From: Kribbella albertanoniae
GTDB taxonomy: Bacteria > Actinomycetota > Actinomycetes > Propionibacteriales > Kribbellaceae
DNA: 39,066 bases
Assembly (NCBI RefSeq): GCF_004348455.1
Contig: NZ_SMKA01000049.1
Location: 1 to 39,066 of the forward strand
Reading direction: 5' to 3'
This document shows, piece after piece, positions 8,760-17,011 of the stretch. The position numbers and the translations under genes are program-made. Numbering within the stretch: position 1 is the stretch's first letter; each line of letters begins with the position of its first letter. The notes below the pieces were generated by a model. The model had not been told where the DNA came from, searched no databases, and was given only the letters and a program-made list of their open reading frames with translations.

Positions 8760-8791
8760 GCCGTGCCGGTTCCCCCGGCTCTGCGCGCCAA

Positions 8792-10390
8792 TCATCCGTC
8801 CGGTTGCACGCGGAGCCAGCGGTAGCCGTAGCCGGCGAGCTGGATCTCACCATCGGCCGCCGATGCGTAGGTGCGGTCGGCAAGCAGATCGGCCTGTACG
8901 GCGTACTGGGTCTGCACCTGCACCTCGTCCGGGCAGAGGTTCACGAGCATCAGTACGGCGTCGTGGTCGCGATGATGCAGGACCCCGAGCACCGAGCGCG
9001 CCTCGAACGGGATGGCCTCGCACCGGCGCATCGGCAAGGGGCCGAGCTCTCGTCGTTGCTGCACCAGCTGCGAGACCCGGCTGAGCAGCGAGCCCGGGCG
9101 GAGTTCCTGGTCGGCGACGTTCACCCGGGCGGCGGCGTACCGGCCCGCTTCGATCGGCGCGGGCTCGACGAACTCCGGACGAGCCTTGCTGAAACCGGCG
9201 TTCTCGTCGTCTGACCACTGCATCGGGGTCCGCACCGCGGCCCGATCCGGGAGCGACAGATCGTCGCCCATCCCGATCTCGTCGCCGTACCGGACGACCG
9301 GGACACCCGGCAGTGCCTCGATGACGGCCTGGGCCGCGGCGATCCGCCGTTCGTCACCGAGCATCGGCGCGAGCCGACGCCGGATGCCGCGACCGAACGC
9401 GCGCATCTCCTCCTCGGGTGCGAACGTCGCCAGCACCTCGTCCCGCTCATTCGGCTCGAGGCGCTCAAGATCGAGTTCGTCGTGATTGCGCAGCCAGTTC
9501 ACGTAGGTGCCGTTCCTCGGCGGCTCCGGCTGCTGGTGCAGCGCACGGCGCAACGGCTCGGCGTCGCCGCGCGCGAGGGCGAGGAACAGCAGGTTGTTCA
9601 CCCAGAAATCCAGTACGGCGTGCAGCCGGTCACCTGCACCGAAATAGTCGCGGTACTGCTCCGGCGGCGCATCGACCTCACCCATCAACGGCGCATCGCC
9701 GGCGGCCGCGCACAACTCGGTCAGGAACCAGTAGCCGTCGTCTCGCCCATCCTCGACGGCTGCCTGCCGAACCATGTACGGAACGGCATCGACCCGGAAC
9801 CCGTCCACCCCGCGCTCCAGCCAGAACCTGATGATCTTGCCGATCTCCGCCCGGACCGCCGGATGACCGACGTTCAGATCCGCCTCGTGCCGGTAGAACG
9901 CATGCCGGTAATACATCCCGGCCACCTCGTCGTACTCCCAGATCGAGTCCTCGACGCCAGGAAAGACCGGCTCGGAGACCACCGGATCGTCACCCGGCTC
10001 CGCAGCCCACACATAGAAATCCCGGTACGGCGACGCCGGATCCGCCCGTGCCGCCCGGAACCACGGATGGTCGGTCGACGTGTGCTGGACGACGAGCTCG
10101 ACCAGCACGGCGAGCCCGAGCTGATGACAGCGCTCGACCAGCTCCTCGAAGTCCGCCATCGTCCCGAACCGGGCGGACACCCCGCAGTGATCGACCACGT
10201 CGTACCCGCCGTCCAAGTACGGCGACACGTAGAACGGCTGCAGCCAGATCGTGTCCGCCCCCACCGCCCGCACATGATCCAGATGCCTCAACACTCCCTG
10301 CAGGTCACCCGATCCGTCACCGTCCGAATCGAAGAACGTGGCCGGATCGAGCTGGTAGATCACCCGTCCTTCGAGCCGCAGACCGGTCAT
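8792..10390 (-). CDS. GH13 alpha-glucan enzyme, trehalose-synthase-like
   Basis: A 532-residue (beta/alpha)8 glycoside hydrolase of family 13. The N-terminal signature YQLDPATFFDSDGDGSGDL and the HTSTDHPWF region resemble trehalose synthase (TreS) and related alpha-glucosidases. The catalytic set is complete: nucleophile D201 in GFRVDAVPY, acid/base E238 in LMGEVD, and transition-state stabiliser D304 in NHDELDL. It is therefore probably a cytoplasmic enzyme acting on maltose/trehalose or short alpha-glucans. No signal peptide is seen. The start is ATG 10390, the residue from which family similarity begins. It is divergent from the permease-family gene at 10480. Confidence 0.85.
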   Translation of the reverse strand: MTGLRLEGRVIYQLDPATFFDSDGDGSGDLQGVLRHLDHVRAVGADTIWLQPFYVSPYLDGGYDVVDHCGVSARFGTMADFEELVERCHQLGLAVLVELVVQHTSTDHPWFRAARADPASPYRDFYVWAAEPGDDPVVSEPVFPGVEDSIWEYDEVAGMYYRHAFYRHEADLNVGHPAVRAEIGKIIRFWLERGVDGFRVDAVPYMVRQAAVEDGRDDGYWFLTELCAAAGDAPLMGEVDAPPEQYRDYFGAGDRLHAVLDFWVNNLLFLALARGDAEPLRRALHQQPEPPRNGTYVNWLRNHDELDLERLEPNERDEVLATFAPEEEMRAFGRGIRRRLAPMLGDERRIAAAQAVIEALPGVPVVRYGDEIGMGDDLSLPDRAAVRTPMQWSDDENAGFSKARPEFVEPAPIEAGRYAAARVNVADQELRPGSLLSRVSQLVQQRRELGPLPMRRCEAIPFEARSVLGVLHHRDHDAVLMLVNLCPDEVQVQTQYAVQADLLADRTYASAADGEIQLAGYGYRWLRVQPDG

Positions 10391-10479
10391 GTGCAGGCGG
10401 TACCCGACCGCGAAACACAACTCGGCATACCCCGGGGAACCGGGGTGTCGGGGCACCACGGATCCGAGGAGGTCGTCCC

Positions 10480-10902
10480 ATGGCGAACACAGCGACTGAG
10501 TCCACCGACGCGGCGCACATGCCGTCGGACGTGCCGGCACGGGTCGGATTCTTCGACCGGTTCGCCAGCGCGGCATCCCGGTTCGCCTCGCGGGCCTGGT
10601 TCTTCGCGTTCTGTGTGCTGCTCGTGCTGGTGTGGGCGCCGTCGTACTTCCTGATCGGCTCGGTCGACACCTGGCAGCTCATCATCAACACCGCGACTAC
10701 GATCATCACTTTCCTGATGGTGGCGCTGCTGCAGAACTCGCAGACCCGCGCCGACGCCGCCGTACAGGACAAGCTGAACGCCATCGCCGCAGCCCTGGCC
10801 GACCTGATGCAAGCCCACGCGGGCGACTCCGCGGAACTCCGCGACAAGACCCGCGAGCTACGCAAGGCGGTCGGCCTGGAAGACCGCGAAAGCTCCTCGT
10901 GA
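10480..10902 (+). CDS. low-affinity iron permease family membrane protein
   Basis: A 140-residue protein with two hydrophobic helices (FFAFCVLLVLVWAPSYFLIG and TIITFLMVALLQ) and the family pattern FDRFASAASRFASRAW near the start and FLMVALLQNSQTRADAAVQ after the second helix. This is the PF04120 domain, named for fungal low-affinity iron permease. In bacteria the transported substrate is unproven, and the short length makes a simple transporter doubtful. A strong GAGGAGGT ribosome-binding site lies 7 bases before the ATG. The C-terminal tail is helical and charged (cytoplasmic). Confidence 0.85.
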   Translation: MANTATESTDAAHMPSDVPARVGFFDRFASAASRFASRAWFFAFCVLLVLVWAPSYFLIGSVDTWQLIINTATTIITFLMVALLQNSQTRADAAVQDKLNAIAAALADLMQAHAGDSAELRDKTRELRKAVGLEDRESSS

Positions 10903-10914
10903 GGTGGTGCGAGT

Positions 10915-11061
10915 TTGTTTTCTGCGGGGTACGTGCTGGCGCTCCTGTTCCTGGGGTCGTGGCTCGGGCAGTTCTTCCTGCAGTTGAGCGAGTTCCAGCC
11001 CCGACTAGAGGCGGCCGGAGAGGCCACACCTAGGGCATGTAGCCGCGTGTGGGCAAGTTGA
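10915..11061 (+). pseudogene. remnant of a DUF6766-like membrane protein
   Basis: After the permease-family gene an open stretch from TTG 10915, with GAGGTGG upstream, encodes one membrane helix, GYVLALLFLGSWLGQFF, followed by LSEFQ, and ends after 48 codons. The order LxFLGSWLGQ-F is what I know from the first helix of small DUF6766-type actinobacterial membrane proteins, which are three to four times longer. The remainder is missing, and an HNH/DUF222 gene starts about 100 bp on. I therefore read it as a truncated copy left at an insertion or deletion junction. A functional 48-residue single-pass protein cannot be excluded. Confidence 0.4.
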
Positions 11062-11156
11062 GTGTGCAACCAGCCCACAAACAGCCCACACACTCCCTTA
11101 CAAATAAGGGGTTCTGAGCTCGAAAACTGTCGGTGGAGGTGGCTAGGCTTTGGGGT

Positions 11157-12728
11157 ATGGAGATCTTGGCGATGCCCCCGGTGTACACCCAGAGCGTCAG
11201 CGAACTGCTGGCGCGTCTGGACACCATTCAGGCTGCCAAGGCCCTATTGAAGGCCGACGAGCTGCAGACCATGGGCCGGCTGGAGGAGATGGGCGCCGCT
11301 CAGGAGCTGGGTGCCCGGGACACCATCGAACTGGTCTCGGAACGCTACCGGCTCGACCGTCGCGAGGTCCGTAAAGACCTCGCGTTCACGGTGGCTCTGC
11401 GCAAGTACCCGGTGGTGGCGGCTGCGATGGCTGATCCTGCCGATCCGACGCGGGCTGGGGTCGTGCGCTCTGACCTGGCCAAGATCGTCGTGGGGACCTT
11501 GGAGAAGGCACCCTCGACGGTGCCGGTTGAGACGTTGGCCGTGGCCGAGGAGCAGATGGTCAAGATGGCCCGGGTCTCCAATCCCCGTGAACTCGCCAAG
11601 TTCGGCCAGACGGTCCTGTCGAGACTCGACACCGATGGTCCCGAGCCGGCTGAGGACGAAGCGGTCGCGAAGGAGTTCTTGCGGTTGCGGCAGACCGCGG
11701 GTGGGGTGAAGTTCACCGGTTTCCTGGCCGGTGCCAGCGGCGAACAGCTCAAGACCCAGATCCACCAAGGATCGAAACCGCACAAGACGATCGACGGCGA
11801 ACGCGACCCGCGGACCCAGGACCAGCGACAGGCCGATGCACTGAAAGCGACCATGGACGCCGCCGCCGGAAATCGCGAGTATCCCGGCGTCCCGCACCTG
11901 CCGGTCACCATCGACTTCAACGACCTCAAAGCCGCCCTCGCCGCCGCCCCAGCCGCGTTCGGCGGCGGAACAGGCGACAGTACGACCGGCGGCGCGGTCG
12001 GTGAACTGGTCTTCGGTGACAACCTGTCCGCCGGTGCCGTCCGGCTCCTCGCCTGCGACGCCGCCGTCCTGCCCATCGTACTGGGCGGCGACTCCCAGCC
12101 CCTCGACGTCGGCAGGGAGCAACGGTTCGTGAACCGCTACATCCGCCGCGCTCTCAACAAGAGAGACAAAGGTTGTGTGGTGTGCCAGGCACCGCCGTGG
12201 ATGTGCCACGCCCACCACCTGACCCATTGGGCCAACGGCGGTCCGACCAGCCTGCAGAATCTCGCGTTGCTGTGTTCCGCGCACCATCGCGCGGTCCACG
12301 AAGGCCAATGGGCGATCTCGATCACCGCAGCCGGCGTCCAGGTCACCCGACCCTCGTGGGCCGACCCACCACCCGTACCCGACCGCGCCGCACTCGCCGC
12401 CCTGATCGGCTGGGTCACGCCTGCCCCCAACCCCGGTCCCAGCGCCAGCGCCAGCGGCACCCGCACCACCACAGCCAGCGCCAGCGCCAGCGTCGACTAC
12501 TGGGGTGAAAGCACAGCCGGCGTCAGCAGCAGCGCCCGTGCAAGTACCCGCAGTGCCAGCAGCAACCCAACTCACGAGCACCTCGCCCGGCTCTTCGCCG
12601 CCAGCATCCGCCCCGACCCGGCACGAGCCGCCGACCGCGAAGCCTTCCGGGCTCAACTGCTCGCCCACGCGCCCAGTGACTTCGACCCCTGGGGCACCAA
12701 CACCAGCCCGACAACCGGACCGCCGTAA
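11157..12728 (+). CDS. HNH endonuclease / DUF222 (13E12 repeat family) protein
   Basis: A 523-residue protein typical of the actinobacterial 13E12 family. The long helical DUF222 domain covers about residues 10-300. A C-terminal HNH nuclease module follows, with CVVCQAPPWMCHAHHLTHW, the NGGPTSLQN loop and LLCSAHHRAVHEG: the zinc-knuckle Cys pairs and catalytic HH are present. A low-complexity Ser-Ala linker follows. These genes exist in many copies in some actinobacterial genomes and behave like domesticated or mobile elements; their biological role is not established. The start is ATG 11157; a GTG 24 bases upstream is possible. The upstream leader is relatively AT-rich. Confidence 0.85.
   Translation: MEILAMPPVYTQSVSELLARLDTIQAAKALLKADELQTMGRLEEMGAAQELGARDTIELVSERYRLDRREVRKDLAFTVALRKYPVVAAAMADPADPTRAGVVRSDLAKIVVGTLEKAPSTVPVETLAVAEEQMVKMARVSNPRELAKFGQTVLSRLDTDGPEPAEDEAVAKEFLRLRQTAGGVKFTGFLAGASGEQLKTQIHQGSKPHKTIDGERDPRTQDQRQADALKATMDAAAGNREYPGVPHLPVTIDFNDLKAALAAAPAAFGGGTGDSTTGGAVGELVFGDNLSAGAVRLLACDAAVLPIVLGGDSQPLDVGREQRFVNRYIRRALNKRDKGCVVCQAPPWMCHAHHLTHWANGGPTSLQNLALLCSAHHRAVHEGQWAISITAAGVQVTRPSWADPPPVPDRAALAALIGWVTPAPNPGPSASASGTRTTTASASASVDYWGESTAGVSSSARASTRSASSNPTHEHLARLFAASIRPDPARAADREAFRAQLLAHAPSDFDPWGTNTSPTTGPP
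12440..12493 (+). repeat. imperfect CAGCGC microsatellite in HNH gene
   Basis: Two blocks of tandem CAGCGC units, interrupted by a Gly-Thr-Arg-Thr-rich stretch, encode Ser-Ala repeats in the C-terminal linker of the HNH protein. Such repeats are prone to slippage, but the reading frame is intact here. Confidence 0.6.
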
Positions 12729-12933
12729 ATCTCCACCACCCCCAGATCCACCACCAACACCCACCACCACGCCACCGCGGCAGCCGGCCCCCAGGCCGGC
12801 CCGCGGACCTACCCATGCCCAGCCCACGATCCGCCCGGCAAGGTCGACCAGTTCGGTGCCGGGACGCACACTCGACCGCGCCGACGAACGCATCGGCCTC
12901 ACGGGGAGGCAACCCGAGGCAACCCGCTGCCAT

Positions 12934-13330
12934 AGTGTTTATGGTGCTGGGGCGACGCTGCATGCGATCGAGGACACCTGCACGGTCGACCTCCTGGTGG
13001 ATCCGGTACGGCGGTCGCCGGTAGCGGTTGATGCCGGATCCGGACGCTGGCTCGACGAGCTGGCGTCGTACGGCGTGGACTCGGTGACCGACGTGATCGT
13101 CACGCATCACTGGACCGCTTCTCGCTGCTGTCGTCGGTCGCCGTCGACGGCGTGATGCAGGACTGCAGCACCCGCCGGATCGGGCACCTCGACGTCACCA
13201 CCGTGCCAACGCCAGGGCATACCCAGGGCATACCCAGGGCAGCGTCACCTACCTCATCGAGCTCGACGGTCGCAGACTCGCCTTCACCGGCGACCTGATC
13301 CACAGTCCGCCAGGGCTAGGCGTCGACTGA
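12934..13330 (+). pseudogene. decayed metallo-beta-lactamase-fold hydrolase
   Basis: Three pieces of one protein lie in successive frames. The first encodes the N-terminal beta-strands ending in DVIVTHH, the start of the zinc motif. The rest of the HxHxDH motif and, judging by family length, some tens of residues are missing. The second resumes as DRFSLLSSVAVDG and runs to VPTPGHT, a zinc-site landmark. An 11-bp tandem duplication then shifts the frame, after which GSVTYLIELDGRRLAFTGD continues normally to a stop at 13330. Removing one copy of the duplication restores the expected PGHTQGSV junction. The gene therefore carries at least one deletion and one frameshift, lacks the metal site and cannot be functional. 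No good start codon is evident. Confidence 0.75.
13215..13236 (+). repeat. 11-bp tandem duplication causing a frameshift
   Basis: GGGCATACCCA occurs twice head to tail (13215-13225 and 13226-13236), followed by another GGGC. One copy is enough for the normal PGHTQG reading, so the second copy is the frameshifting mutation of the metallo-beta-lactamase pseudogene. Confidence 0.85.
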
Positions 13331-13735
13331 GATGTCCTGCACCAGATCGCCGGTGGCGCTCTTGTTCAGGTGGCGGGCGATGTCTGCCTGGGCGAGCATG
13401 CCGACCAGATCGTGGCCGTCGATCACCGGCAGCCGGCGGACCTGGTGCTTGCTCATCGTTTGCAGGGCTTCCTCGACACTGTCATCCGCGCCGATCGTCA
13501 CTGGCTTGCCCTCGCCGAACTGCCCCGCGGTCGCACTGCCGGGCTCACCACCATCGGCAATGCACTTCACCACGATGTCGCGATCGGTCAGCACGCCCTT
13601 CAGTCGCTGGTCCTCGCCACAGATCGGGAGCGCGCCGACATCCAGGTCGCGCATCTTGCGCGCGGCCTCCACCAGAGTTTCCTTCTCACCGACACACTCG
13701 GCGCCGGGCGTCATCAGATCACGTGCACTGGTCAT
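13316..13735 (-). CDS. two-CBS-domain protein, HRP1 (Rv2626c)-like
   Basis: A 139-residue protein made of a CBS pair (Bateman module): first CBS about residues 8-65 (ECVGEKETLVEAARKM, LKGVLTDRDIVVK), second about 78-130 (SVEEALQTMSKHQVRRLPV, DLVGMLAQADIA). There is no catalytic domain. Length and layout match Rv2626c/HRP1 of M. tuberculosis, a hypoxia-induced protein. CBS pairs usually sense adenine nucleotides. A GGAAAGGA ribosome-binding site precedes the ATG. The gene is divergent from an Rv2629-like gene, which parallels the proximity of the two homologues in the mycobacterial dormancy region and supports a shared stress or starvation role. It overlaps the tail of the pseudogene on the other strand. 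Confidence 0.85.
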   Translation of the reverse strand: MTSARDLMTPGAECVGEKETLVEAARKMRDLDVGALPICGEDQRLKGVLTDRDIVVKCIADGGEPGSATAGQFGEGKPVTIGADDSVEEALQTMSKHQVRRLPVIDGHDLVGMLAQADIARHLNKSATGDLVQDISVDA

Positions 13736-13861
13736 CAGGGCTTCCTTTCCGCTTCGCAGGTTTCAGGTCCTTAAAGATGCGGTTCCCGCGCCGGCCCGGC
13801 CCATGCGGCGTACCGAAAAGTTCCTCCGGTTTCCTGGGGATCCGGCCGGGTACCGGTGGCC

Positions 13862-14938
13862 ATGGATGTCTCAAGACTGCACAGTGTCTTCGACGGTGTC
13901 GGGCCTTTTGCGACGGTCACCGTGGACGTCAGCCACGACAGCGAGTCCGGCGCCCACGAGCACGAACTGCGGGTGCGCGGGGCCTGCGAGCAGCTGAAAG
14001 AGCTCGGTGCCGACGAGAACGTCGTACGGCGAATCACCGGGGCTCTCGGGCAGCAGGCCGACGAGCCGGCGCCAGTGGCGAGGACCGTCGTTGCGAATGC
14101 TGGCGGCGTCGTCTTCGACGAGATCGTCCACGAGCGGGTCGACCAGTCATCAGTCCATTGGGGACCTCTGCCCGATCTGTCCACCTGGGTCCGGTCGGCC
14201 GAACGGAACATCCGGTTCGCGTTGGCACTGGTCGATCATGAGGGCGGAGACGTCGCCATCTATCAGTCCGATGTCCCGGAGCCCGAGAGTGAGACCTCGG
14301 CCGGCGGGGAGACCTGGCATGTGCATCATGTGCCCGTCGGTGGCTGGTCGGCATTGCGGTACCAGCACGAGACCGAGAACGTATGGCACCGCAATGCCGA
14401 GGCTGTTGCGCAGGAACTCGATTCGGTGATCGCGTCGGGCGTCGGGCTGATCCTGCTCGGCGGAGATCCGCGATCGGTAGCCGACGTCGAGAAGCAGCTG
14501 GATACGTCAGTGGCGACCGTGGTTCAACTGCGCAGTGGAAGCCGGGCCGCCGACGGTGGCGACGAGACGCAGCAGCAGGCGATTCGCGAGGCCCTGCTGG
14601 AGTACGCCGTCGCACAGCGGCTGGAGCTTCACCACACCCTGAAGGATCGTCTCGGCCAGGACTCAGCCGTTGCGACCGGGGTTCGCGACATCGCCGACGC
14701 GTTCGTCCAGGGCCAGGTCGACACCCTGCTGCTGGACCCCGATGCGACCCACAAACAAACCCTGACCGTCAAGGACCACCCCGGTCTGGACCTCGGTGCG
14801 GTACCGACCGACGACGCTCTCCCGGCCGACCAGGCACTCGTCGCCGCGGCGGCCCGCACGAGCGCGAACGTCGTCGTCTTGCCTCGCACCGCACTCGGCG
14901 GCGCCCCCGCCGCCGCCCTCCTCCGCTGGAACACCTGA
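13862..14938 (+). CDS. Rv2629-like (Balon/aeRF1-family) putative ribosome hibernation factor
   Basis: A 358-residue cytoplasmic protein that matches the layout of mycobacterial Rv2629: N-terminal domain with GPFATVTVDVSHDSE, a middle domain with TWHVHHVPVGGWSALRYQ, and a C-terminal L7Ae-like domain with QVDTLLLDPD and RTSANVVVLPRTALGGAPAA. The family belongs to the archaeal-eukaryotic release factor (aeRF1/Pelota) relatives. Balon, its Psychrobacter homologue, binds the ribosomal A site in dormant cells, and the mycobacterial relative does likewise. A ribosome-hibernation role is thus inferred by homology. The start is ATG 13862; an in-frame GTG two codons upstream is an alternative. The divergent CBS gene suggests a common stress response. 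Confidence 0.8.
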   Translation: MDVSRLHSVFDGVGPFATVTVDVSHDSESGAHEHELRVRGACEQLKELGADENVVRRITGALGQQADEPAPVARTVVANAGGVVFDEIVHERVDQSSVHWGPLPDLSTWVRSAERNIRFALALVDHEGGDVAIYQSDVPEPESETSAGGETWHVHHVPVGGWSALRYQHETENVWHRNAEAVAQELDSVIASGVGLILLGGDPRSVADVEKQLDTSVATVVQLRSGSRAADGGDETQQQAIREALLEYAVAQRLELHHTLKDRLGQDSAVATGVRDIADAFVQGQVDTLLLDPDATHKQTLTVKDHPGLDLGAVPTDDALPADQALVAAAARTSANVVVLPRTALGGAPAAALLRWNT

Positions 14939-14962
14939 CCTGCCCGGGAGCGGGCCGTCAGG
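14934..14962 (+). terminator. imperfect hairpin at the end of the Rv2629-like gene
   Basis: CCTGAC (14934-14939) pairs with GTCAGG (14957-14962), and inside it GCCCG (14942-14946) pairs with CGGGC (14951-14955), with a small asymmetric bulge. It overlaps the stop codon. There is no clear T-tract, so termination is only a possibility. Confidence 0.35.
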
Positions 14963-15122
14963 GTTCTCAGTGCCTCGGACGTAGTAGCCGCCGAGGCCAC
15001 CGGCCACCTTGGACATCCCGCGCCGCGAAGTAGTCAACGGGATCTGGGCAGCCGTGGCCCGAAGAGTAAGCATGCTCCTGGTCTTCTCACCAGGGGTTCC
15101 GCAGGTGATCATGGTTCCGGCT

Positions 15123-15140
15123 CGTCGAAACGCTTCGACG
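15123..15140. promoter_or_regulatory. palindromic operator candidate upstream of the xylanase
   Basis: CGTCGAA-ACGC-TTCGACG is a perfect 7-bp inverted repeat with a 4-bp spacer, 40 bp before the xylanase ATG. Its core CGAA-N4-TTCG resembles sites used by LacI-type repressors of sugar genes and CGAA/TTCG elements reported near Streptomyces xylanase genes. No regulator gene lies beside it, so it would be bound in trans. Confidence 0.45.
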
Positions 15141-15180
15141 CATCGGTTGCCGCCCCCGACCGACCTTGTGGAGATGCCCC

Positions 15181-16440
15181 ATGGACCCCAAAGACTCGAA
15201 CTCACCTCTGGTACGCCGACGGTCGTTGCTGGCCGCGGGCGCCGCCGTACCGGTGTTAGCGGTGACGGCACCTCCTGCTGCAGCGGCGACCCGGGTGGTC
15301 GTCGAACCGGCGATCGTGCAGCAGAAGATCCAGGGCTTCGGCGGTATGAACCACCCCACCTGGATCCCCGATCTCACCGCCGAGCAGCGGGAGACAGCCT
15401 TCGGCAATGGCGCGGGGCAGCTGGGTTTCAGCCTGCTGCGCATCCCGGTCCCCGAGAACCGCGACGACTGGAGTCGCCAGGTCGCCACCGCCCGGCGCGC
15501 CACTGAACTCGGCGCGAAGGTTTTCGCCTCGCCGTGGAACCCACCGGCGTCGATGACCGAGACCTTCTCCGGAGGAAAGCGGCTCCGCTACAGCTCGTAC
15601 GGCGCCTATGCCCAGCACCTGAACGACTTCGCCACCTTCATGCGCGAGAACGGCACGACCCTGTACGGGATCTCGGTGCAGAACGAGCCGGACTACGCGC
15701 ACGACTGGACGGCGTGGACGCCGGCCGAGATGGTGAGGTTCCTGCGGGAGAACGCCGGCGCGATCAACACCCGCGTGATCGCGCCCGAGTCGTTCCAGTA
15801 CCGCAAGACAGCCTCCGACCCGATCCTGCAGGACTCCGCGGCCCTGGCGAACGTGGACATCCTCGGCGCTCACCTCTACGGCACCCAGCCCGCCGACCTC
15901 CCCTACCCGCTGTTCCGCGAGAAGGGCGCCGGCAAGGAGCTGTGGATGACGGAGGTCTATCACCCGAACAGCAACGCCGACTCGGGCGACCTCTGGCCGC
16001 AGGCACTCGACGTGGGTGAGCACATGCACCGCGCATTGGTGGACGGCCGGTTCCAGACCTACGTGTGGTGGTACATCCGCCGCTCGTACGGCCCGATGCG
16101 CGAGGACGGACGGATCAGCAAACGCGGTGCCAACATGGCCCACTTCTCGAAGTGGGTTCGGCCCGGCTACCTCCGGATCACCGCGACCGCGAAGCCCGAG
16201 ACGAATGTCTTCATCACCGCGTTCAAGAACGGCTCCCGCATCGTCATCGTCGCCGTCAACAAGAACTCGTCGGCCGTGACCCAGCCCTTCACCATCCGCG
16301 ACACCACGGCCTCGACGGCCTCCACCTGGGTGACCACCGCCAGCCGAACACTCGCCGCCGACCCAACCATCACCCTGGCGAACGGCTCATTCGACACCCA
16401 GCTCCCGCCGTACAGCATCAAAACCTTCGTGGCCGGTTGA
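15181..16440 (+). CDS. GH30 subfamily 8 glucuronoxylanase, Tat-exported
   Basis: A 419-residue secreted enzyme. The signal peptide carries a twin-arginine motif, VRRRSLLAAG, a hydrophobic core and an AAAA-type cleavage region near residue 40. The mature part starts with the GH30_8 signature KIQGFGGMNHPTWI. Acid/base E169 (SVQNEPDY) and nucleophile E258 (LWMTEVYHP) are in place. The loop YIRRSYGPM holds the arginine that GH30_8 enzymes use to bind the methylglucuronic-acid branch of xylan, so glucuronoxylan endo-hydrolysis (EC 3.2.1.136) is likely. The C-terminal beta-sandwich is present; no carbohydrate-binding module is attached. The start is ATG 15181, with GGAG 8 bases upstream. Confidence 0.9.
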   Translation: MDPKDSNSPLVRRRSLLAAGAAVPVLAVTAPPAAAATRVVVEPAIVQQKIQGFGGMNHPTWIPDLTAEQRETAFGNGAGQLGFSLLRIPVPENRDDWSRQVATARRATELGAKVFASPWNPPASMTETFSGGKRLRYSSYGAYAQHLNDFATFMRENGTTLYGISVQNEPDYAHDWTAWTPAEMVRFLRENAGAINTRVIAPESFQYRKTASDPILQDSAALANVDILGAHLYGTQPADLPYPLFREKGAGKELWMTEVYHPNSNADSGDLWPQALDVGEHMHRALVDGRFQTYVWWYIRRSYGPMREDGRISKRGANMAHFSKWVRPGYLRITATAKPETNVFITAFKNGSRIVIVAVNKNSSAVTQPFTIRDTTASTASTWVTTASRTLAADPTITLANGSFDTQLPPYSIKTFVAG

Positions 16441-16447
16441 TCAGGCG

Positions 16448-16996
16448 TCAGGTGGTGAATGCGAGTACGACGGCTGCCGTGCCGAGGGGGAGGTCGAGGA
16501 CGATGCAGAACTCGGCCAGTGAGCGCGGGACGACTTCGTTGCGGCGCCAGTGGAGGTAGTCCCAGCCTGCGTGACTGGCCAGTGCGACGCCTGCAATCGC
16601 CAGTCCGAGGCGGGGCGACACGAGAACGCCAACGACGGCCAGGCCGGCGAACGCGAGCATCGCGATCCCCTGCGCGGTGAGGGGTCGGCTTGAGGCTCGC
16701 CGCAGTAGGCCGACCAGGAGGAGCACTACGGCGTACACCGAAAGACCCAGCCACCATGCGAGGCCAGTCACCTCGCTGACGGTGACTACAACCGAGCCGG
16801 TCAGCACGCCGGCCCACGCGATCCAGCGCTGGCCAAGGGCCGCCGCGGCGAGATAGCAGCTGGCTGCGACGGAGACGGTGATAGCGACGGCGTCGGCCGC
16901 CACCCCTGCCACCAACTGGAAGGTCGCCGCTGCGGCTCCCAGTACGACGGGCCAGTAGCTCAGCACCGACCGCCGCCCTTTCAGCTGCTCTGTCAT
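16448..16996 (-). CDS. integral membrane protein, 182 aa
   Basis: A polytopic membrane protein with about six hydrophobic helices, such as SYWPVVLGAAAATFQLVAG and MLAFAGLAVVGVLVS. It contains a conserved-looking polar segment SHAGWDYLHWRRNEVVPRS and a final helix. I do not recognise a specific family; the HAGWDYLHW element is seen in small actinobacterial membrane proteins of unknown function. The start is ATG 16996, preceded by a strong GGAGGCGGAG site. It is convergent with the xylanase gene, 7 bp apart. A perfect inverted repeat lies 16-37 bp upstream of the start, suggesting repression at the promoter or leader. Confidence 0.75.
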   Translation of the reverse strand: MTEQLKGRRSVLSYWPVVLGAAAATFQLVAGVAADAVAITVSVAASCYLAAAALGQRWIAWAGVLTGSVVVTVSEVTGLAWWLGLSVYAVVLLLVGLLRRASSRPLTAQGIAMLAFAGLAVVGVLVSPRLGLAIAGVALASHAGWDYLHWRRNEVVPRSLAEFCIVLDLPLGTAAVVLAFTT

Positions 16997-17011
16997 CTCC
17001 GCCTCCAGATA

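Noticed and set aside
11244..12902. Long minus-strand frame opposite the HNH gene
   Set aside because: Gly/Val/Arg-rich translation with no family resemblance; it is the antisense shadow of a high-GC coding region.
13764..13790. DosR-type dormancy box between the CBS and Rv2629-like genes
   Set aside because: The segment around GGTCCTTAAAGATGC matches only about half of the palindromic consensus; too weak to annotate.
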